DNA of 64,000 nt from Pseudomonas sp. QTF5 (GCF_000512695.2 NZ_AZRW02000015.1:1-64000); one strand, 5' to 3'; shown: positions 9,297 to 19,369, counted from the first letter of the stretch. The notes: generated from the letters alone by a model not told the origin. Made by a program: numbers and translations.

Positions 9297-9434
9297 ATCA
9301 CGAGACGCCCCGGAGCCTCTAGTGCATGCAGCCTTTACGCAAACGTTGTACGCGTAGAGCGTCAGCGCGATCGCGTCGGAGTACAGCGCCTTGCCGGCCT
9401 CACTGCCGGCATTTTTGTAATCAAACAGTCCCAT
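9297..9434 (-). pseudogene. Fossil of a second class I.3 lipase (5' end only, 46 codons)
   Basis: The reading MGLFDYKNAGSEAGKALYSD, followed by an ITLY-like stretch ending at YAYN, matches the first 30 residues of the neighbouring intact lipase (MGVYDYKNFGTADSKALFSD). It then diverges and stops at TGA 9294-9296. It retains a GGAAG ribosome-binding sequence before the ATG. It lies between the autotransporter and the intact lipase, where related strains can carry a second lipase gene, so it looks like the remnant of a tandem lipase lost by deletion. It is too short to be active. Confidence 0.8.
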
Positions 9435-9457
9435 GTTCTTGCTTCCTTAGCGTCAAA

Positions 9458-12400
9458 TCAGAACTGCCAGTCCAGGGTCAGGCCCACACCGTGGTCTTTT
9501 TCCCGGGAACCGAGCAGCCCGTTGTAATCCAGGTTCAAACGGCTATCGCGACCCAGCGCCAATCCGGCACGGGCGCCGACCACCGCGGCATCGCGGTCCA
9601 TGGACACGCTTTGCACGCTGAACGCGCTGTTGCCGTTGACGAAGGCCAAGTGGTCTTCAGAACGGGTGTTGCTCAGGTTGTGCTGCCAGCCGAGCGTGCC
9701 GGACAGTTCCAGTTGTTGCTGGTCGGACAGCGCAATGGCTTTGCTCGCTCGCAGGCCAAGGGTCGAAAGCACCACGTCGCGGTTGTTTTCACCGCCCTTG
9801 AGCGCGGCGGCATCACCTTTTTCGCTGAAGCTTTCAGTGTTCAAGTGCACGTAAGCCAGATTGGCGAATGGCTCCAGAGCGATCGGTTGCAGGTCCAGGC
9901 GATACGCCGCTTCGGTGAACAGTTGCGCGGAGGTCGCATCGCGTTTGGATTTCTGCTTGCCGCTGACGTCGCCAAATTGCAGGTCGCGTTTGACGTCGAT
10001 GCGATGCCAGCTGTAAGCGCCACCGACGCTCAGGCGCAACGCGTCGATTTCATGGCCCAGGTACGCACCCAAGTGGTAGCTGTCGACCGAGGCCGACGAG
10101 TGCGTGCCATCGCCCATGCTCAATGAGCTGTCGCTATAACCGGTGACGAAACCCAGTCGCGTATCTTCAGTGATCAAGCCATCGACACCGGCCAGCAACC
10201 CGCCAATGGAGCTGTTGGAACTGGCGTTGTCATGCCCGCCATCGCTCTTGCCCCAGGCGCCGAGCACTTTGAGCCAGGCGTTGCTGCGGTCATCGGTGGG
10301 TGCCGCGGCGTCGAACAGATCGTGCTCGCGCAGACGCTCGCCGACCGCATCGCGCAGGTAACGGCTGTCGTTGATCAGCAGCGTGCCGATTGCCGGATGA
10401 ATCTCGCCGGAGAGTTGCTGGAACGCTTGTTGCGCGACAGCGGCGGTCGGCGACAGCAGCAAGGTTTCGTAGAGCGGATTGCCTGCGCCCAGTTGCTCGG
10501 CGGCAGCGGCCACGGCCCGTTGGTTTGGCGTCCGCCCAGCGCTGGTGAAGGACGTCGCGTTGCGCTCGACGGCGAGTTGAATGCCGTTAGCCGAGTAGTC
10601 GAGGGTGCCGCCGAGGAACAGGTAATCCGGCACCACCGCACCGAAGCGCCCTTCGATTCCACCAGCCGCTTGCAGGATGTTGTACTGATTGCCGAGCAGG
10701 GATTTCGCTTCGCTGGTGGTCAGCAATGTCGGGCTGTTTTCCAGAGACAGGCTGACTGTTGCGCCTTCGATAACCGCCTTGCCGCTGGCGATGATCTGGT
10801 CGCTGCTGGTGGGCGACAGCTCTACGGCGTAGGTCGAGCCAGGCTCGAAAGTCACGTCACCCGCCACCTGCAAGGTGCCGATGGAATTGCCGGGCGCCAC
10901 GGTACCGCCGCTTTTCGCGGTCAGCGCCGCTATGCTGCCGTTACCGCCGAGGATGCCGCTGTCATTGACGGTGACGGCCGACAGCAGCGAACCGTTGATC
11001 GCCAATCGGCCCTGATTGACCAGGGTCGGGCCGGCGTAGGTATTGGCGCCGGTCAGCACCAAGGTACCGATGCCCTGCTTGGTCAGGCCGCCATGGCCGG
11101 AAATGTCGTTGCGCCAGACATCGAGCCCGCAGTGCACGTCATTGCACACACGCTCGGTGGGTTTGCCGGCATCGATGATCGCGCCGATACCCGGCAAGTC
11201 CGCGACAAACTGGCTGGAGCCGTAGGCGCCTTCGATGCGGAATTCTTCGGGAATGTCCTGCTCGGTCACGAACATCGCCGGGCCATCGATGCCTTTGCGC
11301 AGGTTGATCATGCCCCAGCCGTACAGCGAGTCGACGCCGGTTGCGCCGAGGTCGGTGGCGGTGGTGCGCAGCACGCTGGCGACTTGCGCGCCGGTCATGT
11401 ACGGGAAGCGTTCCATCAACACCGCCACCGCGCCTGCAACGTGCGGCGCTGCCATGGAGGTGCCGTTGTAATTGGCGTAACCGGTGGTCAGGTCATCGGC
11501 ATTGGTGCCGCTGATGATCGAGCTGTAGATCCGGCTGCCCGGTGCCGACACGCAGAAGCTCGCGGTGTAGCCGCAGCGCGACGAGAAGGTACTGATGTTG
11601 TAAGGGTCGGGGCTGCTGGTGTCCGGGTTCTTCTGCAACGCGGCGACGGTCATCCAGTTCGGCGCGATTTCCGGGACGAAGTAACCGAGGCCGGCGATGG
11701 CGTCCGGGTTGTTGAGGTTGTAGTCGTTGCCGGCGGCGAAGATGGTCACGATGCCGCTGCGGGCCGCCGCGATGGCGCCGTCGTAGGCACCGCCGGGTTT
11801 GGTCCCCAGCAAGGTCTGGATCTCGTTGAACTGCAGTTGCGCGTCCTGGACGGTGAAGTGCGGGTACGCCGGGTCCCGGCCACCCAGGTCGAAGCGGTCG
11901 GTGATACCGATGCCCCAGCTGTTGTTGATGATCCGCGCGCCGCTGGCGATCAGGGCATCCCAACCGGCCTTGTACACCGCGCCGTCGTTGCCGCGAATGA
12001 TGCCGTCTTCCGGGCCCGGGTCGCCGTTGTCGGCACTGATGATATGCGCGCCAAAGGCGACGCCGTGCATCGGGCCGCCATCGCGACTGCCCGCGGCGAT
12101 CCCGCCAACGTGGGTGCCGTGGGCGCCGAGTTTGCCGTTGGAGCCCACCGAGGGCGAACCGTCATAGAGAAAGGCATCCCCGGCTTTGACCGGAATGTAC
12201 GGGTCGGTGTATTCGCGAATGCCGCTGGTGACCAGCGTGATCACCTTATTGGCTCCGGAAAACTCCGGGTGCAAGGCGTAAACCGGTTGATCGAAGATCC
12301 CCAGTTTTACGCCTTTGCCGGTGTAACCGGCGGCGTAGGCCTCCTGAGCATTGATCGCCCCCAGGCCCCAGTCAGCGTTGAACTCCGTGCTGCGCCAGCT

Positions 12401-12505
12401 ATCGGGATCGCCTGTCCTGCCGTTTTCCACATAGGGCGCCGCGTGTGCGGTGCCCAAGGTGGCCAATGCGCAGAGCAAGGCAAGGTTGTTGTACTTATTA
12501 TTCAT
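9458..12505 (-). CDS. Subtilisin-type serine protease autotransporter, 1015 aa
   Basis: A signal peptide (to about residue 22, AHAA) precedes an S8 peptidase domain with Asp72 (LGIFD), His132 (GAHGTHVGG), the Asn of NNSWG, and Ser350 (NGTSMAAPHVAG). A passenger-associated repeat (TKQGIGTLVLTGANTYAG) follows near 475-500. The C-terminal ~270 residues form an autotransporter beta-barrel ending in LTLDWQF, with the terminal Phe expected for outer-membrane insertion. It is a type V secreted extracellular protease of the PrtB/PspA kind. It sits between aprF and the lipase on the same strand. A TAAGGACG sequence upstream of the ATG resembles the core of an RsmA site but is weaker than that of aprA. 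Confidence 0.93.
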   Translation of the reverse strand: MNNKYNNLALLCALATLGTAHAAPYVENGRTGDPDSWRSTEFNADWGLGAINAQEAYAAGYTGKGVKLGIFDQPVYALHPEFSGANKVITLVTSGIREYTDPYIPVKAGDAFLYDGSPSVGSNGKLGAHGTHVGGIAAGSRDGGPMHGVAFGAHIISADNGDPGPEDGIIRGNDGAVYKAGWDALIASGARIINNSWGIGITDRFDLGGRDPAYPHFTVQDAQLQFNEIQTLLGTKPGGAYDGAIAAARSGIVTIFAAGNDYNLNNPDAIAGLGYFVPEIAPNWMTVAALQKNPDTSSPDPYNISTFSSRCGYTASFCVSAPGSRIYSSIISGTNADDLTTGYANYNGTSMAAPHVAGAVAVLMERFPYMTGAQVASVLRTTATDLGATGVDSLYGWGMINLRKGIDGPAMFVTEQDIPEEFRIEGAYGSSQFVADLPGIGAIIDAGKPTERVCNDVHCGLDVWRNDISGHGGLTKQGIGTLVLTGANTYAGPTLVNQGRLAINGSLLSAVTVNDSGILGGNGSIAALTAKSGGTVAPGNSIGTLQVAGDVTFEPGSTYAVELSPTSSDQIIASGKAVIEGATVSLSLENSPTLLTTSEAKSLLGNQYNILQAAGGIEGRFGAVVPDYLFLGGTLDYSANGIQLAVERNATSFTSAGRTPNQRAVAAAAEQLGAGNPLYETLLLSPTAAVAQQAFQQLSGEIHPAIGTLLINDSRYLRDAVGERLREHDLFDAAAPTDDRSNAWLKVLGAWGKSDGGHDNASSNSSIGGLLAGVDGLITEDTRLGFVTGYSDSSLSMGDGTHSSASVDSYHLGAYLGHEIDALRLSVGGAYSWHRIDVKRDLQFGDVSGKQKSKRDATSAQLFTEAAYRLDLQPIALEPFANLAYVHLNTESFSEKGDAAALKGGENNRDVVLSTLGLRASKAIALSDQQQLELSGTLGWQHNLSNTRSEDHLAFVNGNSAFSVQSVSMDRDAAVVGARAGLALGRDSRLNLDYNGLLGSREKDHGVGLTLDWQF

Positions 12506-12562
12506 CGAACTACCGTCCTTAGTTGTGTTGCAAAAATCCTTGTGACCAGTGGGCGCGCAACT

Positions 12563-12667
12563 TGTAGGAGCGAGGCTGCCCGCGAAGGCGGTATGTCAGT
12601 CAACGTCAATGCTGAATGTCACGGCCCTTTCGCGGGCAAGTCGGATCGCCGCCCGCTCGCTCCTACA
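12563..12667. repeat. REP pair, imperfect arms
   Basis: Inverted arms of the TGTAGGAGCGAGGCTGCCCG type flank about 40 nt of spacer in the gap between aprF and the autotransporter. One arm carries an extra insertion (TCGGATCGCCG), so the palindrome is degraded. It may partly insulate the exporter operon from the downstream protease gene. Confidence 0.8.
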
Positions 12668-12720
12668 GGGTTGCGGTGTTCAAGTCCGGCAAGCTCCCTC
12701 GCCACAATGTTTTCTATGCG

Positions 12721-14085
12721 CTACTGAGCTTTCGGGCCCTGGCCGAAGGCCTCATCCACCTTGGCCAGGTCTTGCTCGTTCAAGGTTCCCGCGTAGTAGT
12801 GCAACTTGGTCCAGGCCATTAAATAGTCATAACGCGCCTGGGCCAGATCCCGGCGGGTGGTAAACAGTTGTTGTTCGGCGTTCAGCGCATCGAGGTTGAC
12901 CCGTTCGCCGCCCAAAATACTTTGCTTGGTCGAGACCACCAGCGCTTCGGCTGACACCAATGCCTTCTGATAAGCCCGCAATTTATTGACCCCCGACAGG
13001 CAGGCGCTGAACTGACGACGCAACTGGATCAAGGTTTCCCGGGTCTTGCCGTCCAGCTCATACTCGGCCTGTTCCATGGTGCGGCTGGCCTGCCGGGTCG
13101 AGGCCGAGACCCCGCCGCCGGCATACAGCGGCACGTTGACTTCGATACCGATGGTGTTGGTGTCGTAACGCTGGTTGTAGGTGTTGCCGCTTTCCGATTC
13201 GTTCTGGCGCACCGAGGCGTAGGCGCTGACTTTTGGCAGGTGGCCGGCGCGATTGCGTTCGACCTCGTAGCGTGCCACTTCCACTGCCTGACGCTGGGAG
13301 GCCAGGTTCGGGTTGTTGGTCACCGCCATCTCGTGCCAGGTGTCGTAATTGGCCGGTTGCAGGGTGAAGGTCTGGAAGTTCTGATCCAGCGGCGTCAGGT
13401 CGCCAATGTCGATGGGCGGCACCCCAATCAGTGCACCCAGCTCGCGCAAGGACGCATCCTGTTCGTCCCGTGCCTCGATTTCCTCGGCGGTCGCCAGCTC
13501 GTAACGTGACTCGGCTTCGAGGATATCGGTGCGCGTACCCTCCCCTTGGCGGAACATCTGCTCGTTCTGCTGAAACTGCTGTTCGAAGGCTTTTTTCTTG
13601 GCCCGCGCGATGTCGATCTGGTCCTGAGCGAACAGCGCCTTGGTGTAGTTCTCCAGCACGCGAACCAGCAGTTCCTGGCTCTTGCCACGAAAGTTTTCAT
13701 CGGCGAACAGCGATTGCGCCACACCCTTGCGATACGCCGCGTAGGCCTCGTAGTCGAGCAGCGGCTGTTGCAGGGTCAAGGTCGAGCCGTAACTGCTGTA
13801 ATTGCGATCCTCGGTGAAGTCTGGTCTTCCCTCATTAATTTGAGTGACCTTGGAGGTGTTACGTCCCTTGTTGTAGTTGTAACCGATCCTGGGTAGCAGC
13901 CCGGCGCGGCCGATGGCGCGGTTTTCAAGGCCTGCATCGCGTTCCTTGATGGCGCCAAGAAACACCGGATCATTGCGTAACGCTTGCTCATAAATGTCGA
14001 ACGGCCCCATGGCCATCGCGCTGTTGCACGTCAGCAATGCCAGGGTCGCTGCGAGCAGGGAAAGCTTATTCATACAGCCGAACAT
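12721..14085 (-). CDS. aprF: Type I secretion outer-membrane channel AprF, 454 aa
   Basis: A TolC-family trimeric outer-membrane channel. It has an N-terminal signal peptide (cleavage near NSAMA), then GPFDIYEQALRNDPVFLGA, the typical opening of AprF/PrtF, followed by two long-helix repeats with no lipobox. It completes the AprD (ATPase)-AprE (adaptor)-AprF exporter for the metalloprotease and the I.3 lipase. The ATG at 14085 lies 2 bp after the aprE stop and is preceded by GAGGAATAAGG; an internal ATG at 14073 lacks such a site. Length and gene order match other pseudomonads. Confidence 0.93.
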   Translation of the reverse strand: MFGCMNKLSLLAATLALLTCNSAMAMGPFDIYEQALRNDPVFLGAIKERDAGLENRAIGRAGLLPRIGYNYNKGRNTSKVTQINEGRPDFTEDRNYSSYGSTLTLQQPLLDYEAYAAYRKGVAQSLFADENFRGKSQELLVRVLENYTKALFAQDQIDIARAKKKAFEQQFQQNEQMFRQGEGTRTDILEAESRYELATAEEIEARDEQDASLRELGALIGVPPIDIGDLTPLDQNFQTFTLQPANYDTWHEMAVTNNPNLASQRQAVEVARYEVERNRAGHLPKVSAYASVRQNESESGNTYNQRYDTNTIGIEVNVPLYAGGGVSASTRQASRTMEQAEYELDGKTRETLIQLRRQFSACLSGVNKLRAYQKALVSAEALVVSTKQSILGGERVNLDALNAEQQLFTTRRDLAQARYDYLMAWTKLHYYAGTLNEQDLAKVDEAFGQGPKAQ

Positions 14086-14087
14086 CC

Positions 14088-15437
14088 TTATTCCTCGGTC
14101 AACGCGGAGCCTGCCCGGTCGAGCAGCGGTTTGAACAAATAGTTGAGGAGTGAACGTTCACCGGTACGCACGAACATTTCTGCCGGCATGCCGGGCTTGA
14201 TCACCAGGCCGTTGAGTTTTTCCATGGCCTGGTCACTGACGCTGCTGCGCAGCACGTAGTACGGCACACCGGTTTTCTCATCGACCATCTGGTCGGCGGA
14301 GATCAGGCTGACTTCGCCGGGGACCCGCGGGGTACGGCTTTGGTTGAACGCGGTGAACAAAATGTCCACCGGCAAGTGCGTGCCGACCTTGTCGATCAGG
14401 TTGATCGGCAGGTGCCCTTCCACTTCCAGACTCGTGCCTTGCGGGACAATCTCCAGCAAGGTGTCGCCCTGACGTACCACGGCGCCTTCGGTGTGAACCC
14501 CAAGGTTGACGGCGATGCCGTCGGCGGTGGCGATGATTTCGCTGTGTTGCAGGTCGAAGCCGGCAGAGGTCAATTGCTCTTCCAGGGTCACGCTTTTGAG
14601 CTGCGCGTCGGCCAGTTGGCTGCGGACTTCCTTCTGGTATTCCTCGCTGTGCTGTTGCAGCTTCAGGCGGGACTCAAGGATGCCCTGCTCCACGCGGCCG
14701 CTTTCGCCGGTGTTCTCGGCCAGCTGTTGCTGCACTTGCGACAACTGACGCTGGTAATCCATCAAGCGGTTGCGCGGGATGTAGCCGTTGTCCGCCAAGG
14801 GCTGAAGATTGCTCAACTGTTGTTGCAGGGAGCTGGCCTGGGCCGTCAGATCGGTGCGCGCGCGGCGCATGCCGGCCAGTTGCGCGCTGGCGCCTTCGAT
14901 ATTGGCACGCAGGGCGGCTTGTTCACGGGAAAACGCTTCGCGACGGCTGCTGAACAATTGCCGTTGGCCTTCAAGCACCAAGGCCAGGCGCGGGTCCGGA
15001 TCGTTGCTTAGTTCGGCGGGGAAATTCACCTGCTTGAGGTTGTCCCGTTCGCTCTGCCAGCGCGCCAGGCTGGCCCACGCCATGCGGTATTGCGCTTGCA
15101 GCGATTGCACGTCGGCCGCGACCTGGGTCTGGTCGAGGCGGAAAAGCGGTTGGCCCTGCTTCACCACTTGGCCTTCGCGCACCAGAATCTGGCTGACCAC
15201 ACCGCTGCTCATCGATTGCACGGCTTTGCGCTTGCCCGAGACCACCACGGTCCCCTGCACCGGAATGCCTTGATCGAGCGGCGCGAGGCTCGCCCACGTG
15301 AAGAAACTGCCGGCACCGACAACCACCAGAATCCAGCCCATGCGGGCGAAGAAACGCGCGTCGCGCTCAGGACGTTCGGCGATGCAGTCGTGTTCCATCG
15401 GCGCTTCACTGTCGTTGTTCATGCGTGTGCTGCTCAT
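14088..15437 (-). CDS. aprE: Type I secretion membrane-fusion protein AprE, 449 aa
   Basis: An HlyD-family adaptor. It has a short cytoplasmic N-terminus, one transmembrane helix near residues 32-52 (WILVVVGAGSFFTWASLA), a lipoyl/biotinyl-like half (VQGTVVVSGKRKAVQ), long coiled-coil helices around residues 120-290, and the beta-barrel end with PGMPAEMFVRTGERS, the RTX-adaptor signature. It bridges the AprD ABC transporter to AprF. The start overlaps the aprD stop by 4 bp (ATGA), so translation is coupled. Confidence 0.95.
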   Translation of the reverse strand: MSSTRMNNDSEAPMEHDCIAERPERDARFFARMGWILVVVGAGSFFTWASLAPLDQGIPVQGTVVVSGKRKAVQSMSSGVVSQILVREGQVVKQGQPLFRLDQTQVAADVQSLQAQYRMAWASLARWQSERDNLKQVNFPAELSNDPDPRLALVLEGQRQLFSSRREAFSREQAALRANIEGASAQLAGMRRARTDLTAQASSLQQQLSNLQPLADNGYIPRNRLMDYQRQLSQVQQQLAENTGESGRVEQGILESRLKLQQHSEEYQKEVRSQLADAQLKSVTLEEQLTSAGFDLQHSEIIATADGIAVNLGVHTEGAVVRQGDTLLEIVPQGTSLEVEGHLPINLIDKVGTHLPVDILFTAFNQSRTPRVPGEVSLISADQMVDEKTGVPYYVLRSSVSDQAMEKLNGLVIKPGMPAEMFVRTGERSLLNYLFKPLLDRAGSALTEE

Positions 15438-17221
15438 ACACCCGAATTCCTTGTCGTGGGCTGATACTGCCGGCTCATGCTGAGCCCGCCCGGTGCTTGC
15501 GCAGGTTTTTCACGTTGTTGTTCCTGGGCGCCTGACGGGTGACCGGCCAACGCCTTGAGCACTTCCTGGCTTGGGCCGAAGGCCTGCAAGCGACCTTCGT
15601 TGAGCACCAGCAACTTGTCGGCCTGGGCCAGGGCTGAAGAGCGATGGGTGACCAGAATCACGCTGGTGCCCCGGGCCTTCATGTGCGCGATGGCGCCGGC
15701 CAGAGCGGCTTCGCCGACGGTGTCGAGGTTGGAGTTCGGTTCATCCAGCACCACCAGACTCGGGTTGCCGTACAACGCGCGAGCCAGGGCCACACGTTGC
15801 TTCTGGCCACCGGACAAACCGCTGCCGTCTTCGCCAAGCACGGTGTCGTAACCTTGCGGCATGCGCAGGATCAGTTCATGTACGCCGGCCTGTTGCGCGG
15901 CTTCGACGACTTTTTGCGGATCCGCCTCACGGAATCGGGCGATGTTTTCGGCGATGCTGCCGCTGAACAGTTCGATGTCCTGGGGCAGATAACCGATGTA
16001 AGGGCCGAGGTCGTCGCGGTTCCAGCGATGAATGTCCGCGCCGTCGAGGCGCACCGTGCCGCCGAGCGTCGGCCAGACACCGACCAGCACCCGGGCCAGG
16101 GTCGACTTGCCGGAGCCGGATGCCCCGAGCACGCCCAGCACTTCCCCGGCGCTCAGATTGAAATTGACCATGTGCAAGGTCGCTGCCTGTTGCCCCGGCG
16201 GACCGGCGCTGACTTGCTCGAAGGTGATCTGACCTTTCGGCGCCGGCAGCGCCATGGCCTCCTCAGTCGGTGGATAGGCTTGCAGCAAGGCATCGAGACG
16301 GCGGTAAGCGAGTTTGGCGCCGCTCCACTGTTTCCACACGGCGATCAGCTGATCGATGGGGCTCAGCACCCGGCCCATCAGGATGGAACCGGCGATCATC
16401 ATCCCGGCGGTCATGTCACCCTGGATCACCAGCAAGGCGCCCAACCCCAGCACCAGGGATTGCAGGCACAGGCGCAGGGTTTTGCTCAGGGAACTGATGA
16501 CCGCGCCAGTGTCGCTGGCCTGATTCTGCAAGCCGAGAAAACGCGAGTGCACCTGAAACCAGCGCTTGCGCAAGACCCCGAGCATGCCCATGGCCTGAAT
16601 GGTTTCGGCGTTGTGCAGGTGACTGGTGGCCAATTGGCTGGACTTCTGGGAAAACCCTGCGGCTTCGCCCAAAGGCTTTTTGGTCATTGCCTCGTTGAGG
16701 CAGGCCAGCCCGATCAGCAGTACCGCGCCTGCGGTGGCCAATACGCCGAGCCAGACGTTGAACAGAAAGATCACGAACAAGTAGACCGGAAACCACGGCG
16801 CATCGAAGAAGGCAAACAGCGCCGGGCCGGTGACGAATTGACGAATATGGGTCAGGTCGCCCAGGGATTGCCCCGCGTTGCCCTCGCCCTTGAACAGGTT
16901 GCGCTCGAAAGCGGCTTGGTACACCCGCAGGTTGAAACGGCGCTCCAGTTGGCTGCCGATACGGATGACAATGAAGCTGCGCACGATTTCCAGCAGACCG
17001 ATGAAAACGAAAAACCCGACCACCATCAACGACAACATCGTCAGTGTGGTTTCGTTTTGCGAAGACAGTACCCGGTCATAGACCTGAAGCATATAAATCG
17101 ACGGGACCAACATCAGCACGTTGATCAGTGCGGTAAAACATCCAACGCTGATCAGGAAGCTTTTATAGTCGCCCAGTGCCTTGAATAACGGTGCAGTGGC
17201 CGGGCTCTTCGCCATCTTCAT
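15434..17221 (-). CDS. aprD: Type I secretion ABC transporter AprD, 595 aa
   Basis: A fused permease/ATPase of the PrtD class. Six hydrophobic segments occupy the first ~300 residues. The ATPase half contains Walker A (GASGSGKST), the ABC signature (LSGGQKQRVALARALYG) and Walker B (LVVLDEP), followed by the H-loop (VTHR). It recognises C-terminal secretion signals of AprA and the I.3 lipase and drives export. The ATG is preceded by CTCAGGAAAAACC. A 185-bp gap separates it from inh, without an obvious terminator. Confidence 0.95.
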   Translation of the reverse strand: MKMAKSPATAPLFKALGDYKSFLISVGCFTALINVLMLVPSIYMLQVYDRVLSSQNETTLTMLSLMVVGFFVFIGLLEIVRSFIVIRIGSQLERRFNLRVYQAAFERNLFKGEGNAGQSLGDLTHIRQFVTGPALFAFFDAPWFPVYLFVIFLFNVWLGVLATAGAVLLIGLACLNEAMTKKPLGEAAGFSQKSSQLATSHLHNAETIQAMGMLGVLRKRWFQVHSRFLGLQNQASDTGAVISSLSKTLRLCLQSLVLGLGALLVIQGDMTAGMMIAGSILMGRVLSPIDQLIAVWKQWSGAKLAYRRLDALLQAYPPTEEAMALPAPKGQITFEQVSAGPPGQQAATLHMVNFNLSAGEVLGVLGASGSGKSTLARVLVGVWPTLGGTVRLDGADIHRWNRDDLGPYIGYLPQDIELFSGSIAENIARFREADPQKVVEAAQQAGVHELILRMPQGYDTVLGEDGSGLSGGQKQRVALARALYGNPSLVVLDEPNSNLDTVGEAALAGAIAHMKARGTSVILVTHRSSALAQADKLLVLNEGRLQAFGPSQEVLKALAGHPSGAQEQQREKPAQAPGGLSMSRQYQPTTRNSGV

Positions 17222-17406
17222 TGGTTTTTCCTGAGGTGTTAAGCCTCGCTCTACGTGGCGAGGTTTTAATTAACTGTCCGCACACGAGTCGAGACATTCA
17301 TTTGCCGGTTATCTGTTAGTAACAGCCCTTTGTACTCTTTAAAGAGTTCTGGTTATTGATCGGCTGCTTATAACGGCATAACGAATTTTATTATTCAGCA
17401 TTCCAC

Positions 17407-17829
17407 TTAATGTGCTGTGCGCTCTAGCGTAATGATCAGACCTGACTTCAAGGTGCTTTTATAAAACCCTTCATGCTGTCGACTGAAAAACACAATTCTT
17501 GAACCTTCTTTACCGGTCATGGCAATACCGTCCGGTTCCGGGAACCAACCCATCACCGATTCGTTCAGCCAGGCGCCGAGACAGTCGGCTCCCTCACCCA
17601 GGGTCTGGTTCAACTTGAGCTCGATCGAGCAGACATTCGACGGCTTGTCCTGCAGCGCCTGGGACTCGGGCGAGTCTTGCGCGGTGTTCAGGGAAGCCTG
17701 CCATTTACCGGCCAGTTCCGACGGGTCGGCCAATTTCAGACTGCGTGCCATGGCTACATCTCCAAGAAACATCATCAGCGTCGCCAATAGCCACGCGGTT
17801 GCTCTGTAGGTAAAAGCGTTCTGGATCAT
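17407..17829 (-). CDS. Periplasmic alkaline-protease inhibitor Inh/AprI, 140 aa
   Basis: A signal peptide (to about AMA) precedes SLKLADPSELAGKWQ, whose N-terminal strand in this family inserts into the active site of serralysins. Two cysteines (NVCSIEL and ADCLGAW) form the conserved disulfide of the 8-stranded beta-barrel. It protects the cell from its own AprA. The ATG at 17829 is chosen because it opens the signal peptide; the reading could extend upstream without a start context. It sits between aprA and aprD, as is normal for the operon. Confidence 0.92.
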   Translation of the reverse strand: MIQNAFTYRATAWLLATLMMFLGDVAMARSLKLADPSELAGKWQASLNTAQDSPESQALQDKPSNVCSIELKLNQTLGEGADCLGAWLNESVMGWFPEPDGIAMTGKEGSRIVFFSRQHEGFYKSTLKSGLIITLERTAH

Positions 17830-17865
17830 AGGGCGTTTTACTCTGGATCGTCGTTCAAGGGGCAG

Positions 17866-17890
17866 AGGGCGGCGCGTCAAACGCCGCCCT
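17866..17890 (-). terminator. aprA-inh intercistronic hairpin
   Basis: A perfect 9-bp GC-rich stem (AGGGCGGCG with CGCCGCCCT) with a 7-nt loop lies 16 bp past the aprA stop and 37 bp before inh. There is no T-run. It probably attenuates read-through or stabilises the aprA message, giving more protease than exporter. Confidence 0.6.
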
Positions 17891-17905
17891 CCTGTTTGCC
17901 TTGAA

Positions 17906-19363
17906 TCAGGCCACGATGTCCGAGAACGCCGCCTGGCCCACGGTGCTGACCAGGAAGTCAGCCACGCCGTGCCCGGAGAAGTCCACCGACAACAGGCTGT
18001 TGCCGCCCGAAGTGCTCAACACCGCATCGCCTGCCGCACCGGTGAACGAGTTCACGAAGTGCAGGCCCGCGCCGTTGGTGATGCCGGTCAGGTCGATCTT
18101 GTCCAGACCACTGACGAAATCGAAGATCTGGTCGACTGCACCTGGCTTGGAGTCGCTGCTGGCCGCGAACACGAAGGTGTCCGAACCCGAACCGCCCCAC
18201 AGTTTGTCCGCACCGCCCGCGCCGAAGAGGATGTCGTTGCCGGCACCGCCCTTCAGCTCGTTGGACACGCTGTTACCGATCAGCAGGTCGCTACCCGAAC
18301 CGCCAATCGCGTTTTCGACAGTGACGCCTTTGGCGATGGACACATTGCCCACCATGCCGCCAACATCGGAGAACGAGGCTTCATTGAGGTTGATCTTCTG
18401 GTTTTGGGTAAAACCGGAGAAATCCAGTGTGTCCTTGCCACCCGCATCCCAGACCGAGAACACGACTTTGTCCGACGACAAAGACGCGCTCAGGAAGTCG
18501 CGACCGGCGTTGGAGTTGAAGCCGTAGGTGGTATCACCGGTACGGGTGGTGGTGTTGGCACCGTAGAGTTTCTGGATGGCAGCGATATCGTCCATCAATG
18601 GGCCGGACGCATAGGCTTCCATCCCGCCTTTACTGAAGTTCTGGTCGGTATTGCTTTCACTCCAGTAGCTCATGACGCTGTAGCCGCGGGTGTCTTCCCC
18701 GTAAGTCGCGTCATTGTAGGTGGGTGCGCCTTCACCGGCGTTGTAGTCGCCAGGATGAGCCAGACCCAGGGTGTGACCGATTTCATGAGTCAGGGTTTGA
18801 CGGCCATAGTTATTCAGGTCTGGCGTCTTGTTCGGCGTGTAGCTGCTGTTGGTCAGGTACCAGGAAGTACCGTCATAACCCGAACCGGTGCCTGGCAAGT
18901 AGGCGAAAGCCGCCGCGCCATCCTGACCGCCGCTATAGTTACCGAAGGTCATATGACCGTCGCCGCCAGAGGTCTGATTGGTGAAGGTGACATTGGCCAC
19001 GTCGGCCCAGGATTGCATCGCGAGCACGGCTTGGGCCTTCTGTTGCGCGCTGAACTGACTGAACCCGGTGATGCCGTGCTTGTTCATGGTGCTCGACGAT
19101 GCCGAGGTCAGGAACGTGTAGGTGAGTTCGATTTTACCGCTGCCATCCTTGTCCTGGTAGGCCGCGCCGTCGCGCAGCAGCTGGGTAGCCGCCTCGTCGA
19201 CGGAGAAGGAGGGTTTGCCATTGACCGTGAGATTGCCGCCCCGATCATACTGATGGCTGAAACTATCGATCTGGTTGTAGGCGGAACTGGGTGCAGCCAG
19301 TGATTGCAATGGCGCAAAACCCTGTTCGGCAAGATCAATAGCGTTGTCTTTTACTTTCGACAT
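17906..19363 (-). CDS. aprA: Serralysin metalloprotease AprA/AprX, 485 aa
   Basis: A secreted M10B zinc protease. The zinc-binding motif [11 protein letters not shown] is at residues 193-203 and the Met-turn SVMSYW follows about 30 residues later. RTX nonapeptide repeats ([36 protein letters not shown]) occupy about 330-390. The C-terminus ends in the acidic-hydrophobic secretion motif SDIVA. A short propeptide replaces a Sec signal. The ATG at 19363 is chosen for AAGGAAG 7 bp upstream. It heads the apr operon and is the main heat-stable spoilage protease of this group; known control includes Gac/Rsm, for which a site is present here. Confidence 0.97.
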   Translation of the reverse strand: MSKVKDNAIDLAEQGFAPLQSLAAPSSAYNQIDSFSHQYDRGGNLTVNGKPSFSVDEAATQLLRDGAAYQDKDGSGKIELTYTFLTSASSSTMNKHGITGFSQFSAQQKAQAVLAMQSWADVANVTFTNQTSGGDGHMTFGNYSGGQDGAAAFAYLPGTGSGYDGTSWYLTNSSYTPNKTPDLNNYGRQTLTHEIGHTLGLAHPGDYNAGEGAPTYNDATYGEDTRGYSVMSYWSESNTDQNFSKGGMEAYASGPLMDDIAAIQKLYGANTTTRTGDTTYGFNSNAGRDFLSASLSSDKVVFSVWDAGGKDTLDFSGFTQNQKINLNEASFSDVGGMVGNVSIAKGVTVENAIGGSGSDLLIGNSVSNELKGGAGNDILFGAGGADKLWGGSGSDTFVFAASSDSKPGAVDQIFDFVSGLDKIDLTGITNGAGLHFVNSFTGAAGDAVLSTSGGNSLLSVDFSGHGVADFLVSTVGQAAFSDIVA

Positions 19364-19369
19364 AAACAC

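Noticed and set aside
10232..12727. 831-aa open frame opposite the autotransporter gene
   Set aside because: It is antisense to a gene with a full catalytic triad and barrel, has Ala/Val/Arg/Gly-rich composition typical of GC-rich shadow frames, and no start signal.
15644..17188. 514-aa open frame opposite aprD
   Set aside because: Antisense to a complete ABC transporter gene; composition and lack of motifs mark it as a shadow.
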